Shown here in pieces: positions 62,749 through 64,000 of a DNA stretch of 64,000 nt (position 1 is the stretch's first letter; every line of letters begins with the position of its first letter). The notes below the pieces were generated by a model, which saw nothing but the letters and a program-made list of their open reading frames with translations, was not told where the DNA came from and did not search any database. The position numbers and the translations under genes are program-made. The stretch covers positions 1,539,501 through 1,603,500 of the forward strand of contig NZ_CP141945.1 in assembly GCF_035658495.1 (NCBI RefSeq). The letters are read 5' to 3'. This DNA is from Novosphingobium sp. RL4. GTDB lineage: Bacteria > Pseudomonadota > Alphaproteobacteria > Sphingomonadales > Sphingomonadaceae.

Positions 62749-63967
62749 TCTCCCGATCTTCGGCAATCTTCACCCCGGGGGCGGCACCGCGCCGTCGCCG
62801 GGCAATGGCCGGGCCGTTCTGCCGCCTTTGAAGATCGGTATCATCGCGCATCTGCGCTACCCGATCGTGGAGCCTTTCGCAGGCGGGCTGGAGATGCATA
62901 CGCATCTTCTCGCTCGCGCCTTGAGGGGGCGGGGGCATGCGGTAACGGTGTTCGCCTCGGCACATTCGGAGCCGGACCTCGGGCTTGAGGCGATCTGCAC
63001 CGAAACGGCGTTAGCCAAAGTCGGCAAGGCCGAAGCGAAGGACATCGGCTTCTTCCGCGAACACCACGCCTATCTCAGCCTGATGAGCGAGTTGCGCCGG
63101 CGCGATTTTGACGTGATTCACAACAACTCGCTGCACTACCTGCCGGTGACGCTGGCCGATACGCTCGGGGTGCCGATGGTAACCACCTTGCACACGCCGC
63201 CCTTCTGCTGGCTGGAAAGCGGCGTGCGGCTGTGCGCGGGCGATGACCATGCATTTGTCGCCGTGTCGCAGTCGGTGGCAGAGCAATGGGAGCATGTCAC
63301 CAAGGCGGACGAGGTGATCCTGAACGGCATCGACATCGACAAGTTCGCTTTCCATCCCCGTTCCGACCAAGCGGGCTACCTGGTTTGGTACGGCCGAATC
63401 GTCCCGGAAAAGGGGCTGCATTTCGCCATCGAGGCGGCGCGTCTGATCGGCCTGCCGCTGCGTATCGCGGGGCCGATCCTGGACCCGGACTATTACCGCG
63501 CGAGAATTGCGCCGGAACTGGGCCCTGATACCCTGCACGTGGGGCATCTGGATCATACCGAACTGGCACGGCTGGTCGGGGGAGCCCGCGCGTTTCTGTT
63601 CACCCCGATGTGGGACGAGCCTTATGGTCTGGTCGTGGCAGAGGCGTTGGCCTGCGGGGTGCCGGTCGCGGCATTTGCGCGCGGGGCGGTTCCGGAAATT
63701 CTCGACGCAAGTTGCGGTGTCCTGGCCATCCCTGACGACGTGGTGTCGCTTGCAGCCGCGGGGCGTGAGGCGCTCACGCTTGATCGGCGCGCTTGCCGCA
63801 GGCGGGCGGAACGCATGTGCGATGCGGGCCGCATGGTCGATGAATACGAAGCATTGTACCGTAAAGGCATCGAACGGGCCGCTGCTCGCAATATGCGCCT
63901 CGATGTCCCATCCACAGTTCCCGCAAGGAATCCGCAAGTCGCCGCCCGTGGCGAGCGGCATGGCTGA
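62729..63967 (+). CDS. GT4-family glycosyltransferase
   Basis: A 412-aa retaining GT-B glycosyltransferase. The N-terminal acceptor domain has [31 protein letters not shown] (starting about residue 35) and [27 protein letters not shown]; the nucleotide-sugar domain has [30 protein letters not shown] and the GT4 Ex7E-like stretch [21 protein letters not shown]. The ATG at 62729 lies inside the end of katE; earlier codons of the frame are its shadow. The next glycosyltransferase starts before this gene ends. Sugar and acceptor are unknown; soluble GT4/GT2 pairs like this often build small glycosides or glycolipids. Confidence 0.88.
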
Positions 63968-64000
63968 TCTGGATATCTGCGTGTGCGTGCCCGCGCGCAA
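63960..64000 (+). CDS. Glycosyltransferase family 2, N-terminal fragment cut by window end
   Basis: Only the first 13 complete codons are visible ([13 protein letters not shown]). The pattern hydrophobic strand followed by VPAR(N) is the usual first strand of GT-A family 2 glycosyltransferases. The ATG at 63960 overlaps the previous gene by 8 bases, indicating cotranscription with katE and the GT4 gene. Confidence 0.5.
   Translation, partial: MADLDICVCVPAR

Overview
The window is a high-GC chromosome segment, very probably from an alphaproteobacterium of the Sphingomonadales (Novosphingobium/Sphingomonas-like). The reasons are the many large TonB-dependent receptors, the IS91-type element with its own integrase, the ectABCD-ask_ect operon, the SigF/NrsF-bufferin stress locus and the gallate/Rieske aromatic catabolism genes. 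The genus assignment is inference from gene content; no rRNA or tRNA gene is present to confirm it.

Layout. 0.2-2.6 kb: IS91-family element (tyrosine recombinase, HUH transposase, coupled 76-aa ORF). 2.9-13.2 kb: osmoadaptation island with a MarR regulator diverging from ectA-ectB-ectC-ectD-ask_ect, followed by an MFS permease, a ProP-like osmolyte symporter, a YbdG-type MscS channel and a secreted protein. 13.2-14.4 kb: remains of an SLC13 permease and a NhaA antiporter. 15.1-19.3 kb: bufferin (copper-binding RiPP) locus under an ECF sigma/NrsF pair, with three copies of one ECF promoter motif. 20.2-21.7 kb: serine hydrolase plus NTF2-like protein. 22.2-36.9 kb: uptake and deglycosylation region with two TonB receptors, an MBL hydrolase, Tat-exported GH1 beta-glycosidase and GH78 alpha-L-rhamnosidase, regulators (one a pseudogene) and a Rieske oxygenase. 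37.3-45.0 kb: porin, aromatic-acid MFS, gallate dioxygenase, Rieske O-demethylase-like oxygenase with its reductase, and a LysR regulator with two HTH domains. 45.1-48.3 kb: LysR/YeiH pair and a GAF-GGDEF protein. 48.8-53.0 kb: a tripartite export operon (ABC, HlyD, TolC) whose ABC ATPase domain has lost every catalytic motif. 53.1-59.2 kb: FecI-FecR-TonB receptor-PHP hydrolase operon. 59.3-64 kb: Crp/Fnr regulator with a coupled small ORF, a large-subunit catalase, and two overlapping glycosyltransferases, the last cut by the window edge.

How the genes work together. The ect operon makes (hydroxy)ectoine from aspartate semialdehyde using its own aspartokinase, and the transporters and channel downstream would recapture or release it. 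The SigF locus makes two bufferin precursors, one maturation enzyme pair and a DoxX protein in response to metal stress. The GH78/GH1 pair would strip rhamnose and glucose from plant phenolic glycosides, and the Rieske/gallate genes would demethylate and cleave the aromatic products; the link between these two blocks is inference. The most likely undescribed system is the pseudo-ATPase ABC/HlyD/TolC operon at 48.8-53.0 kb.
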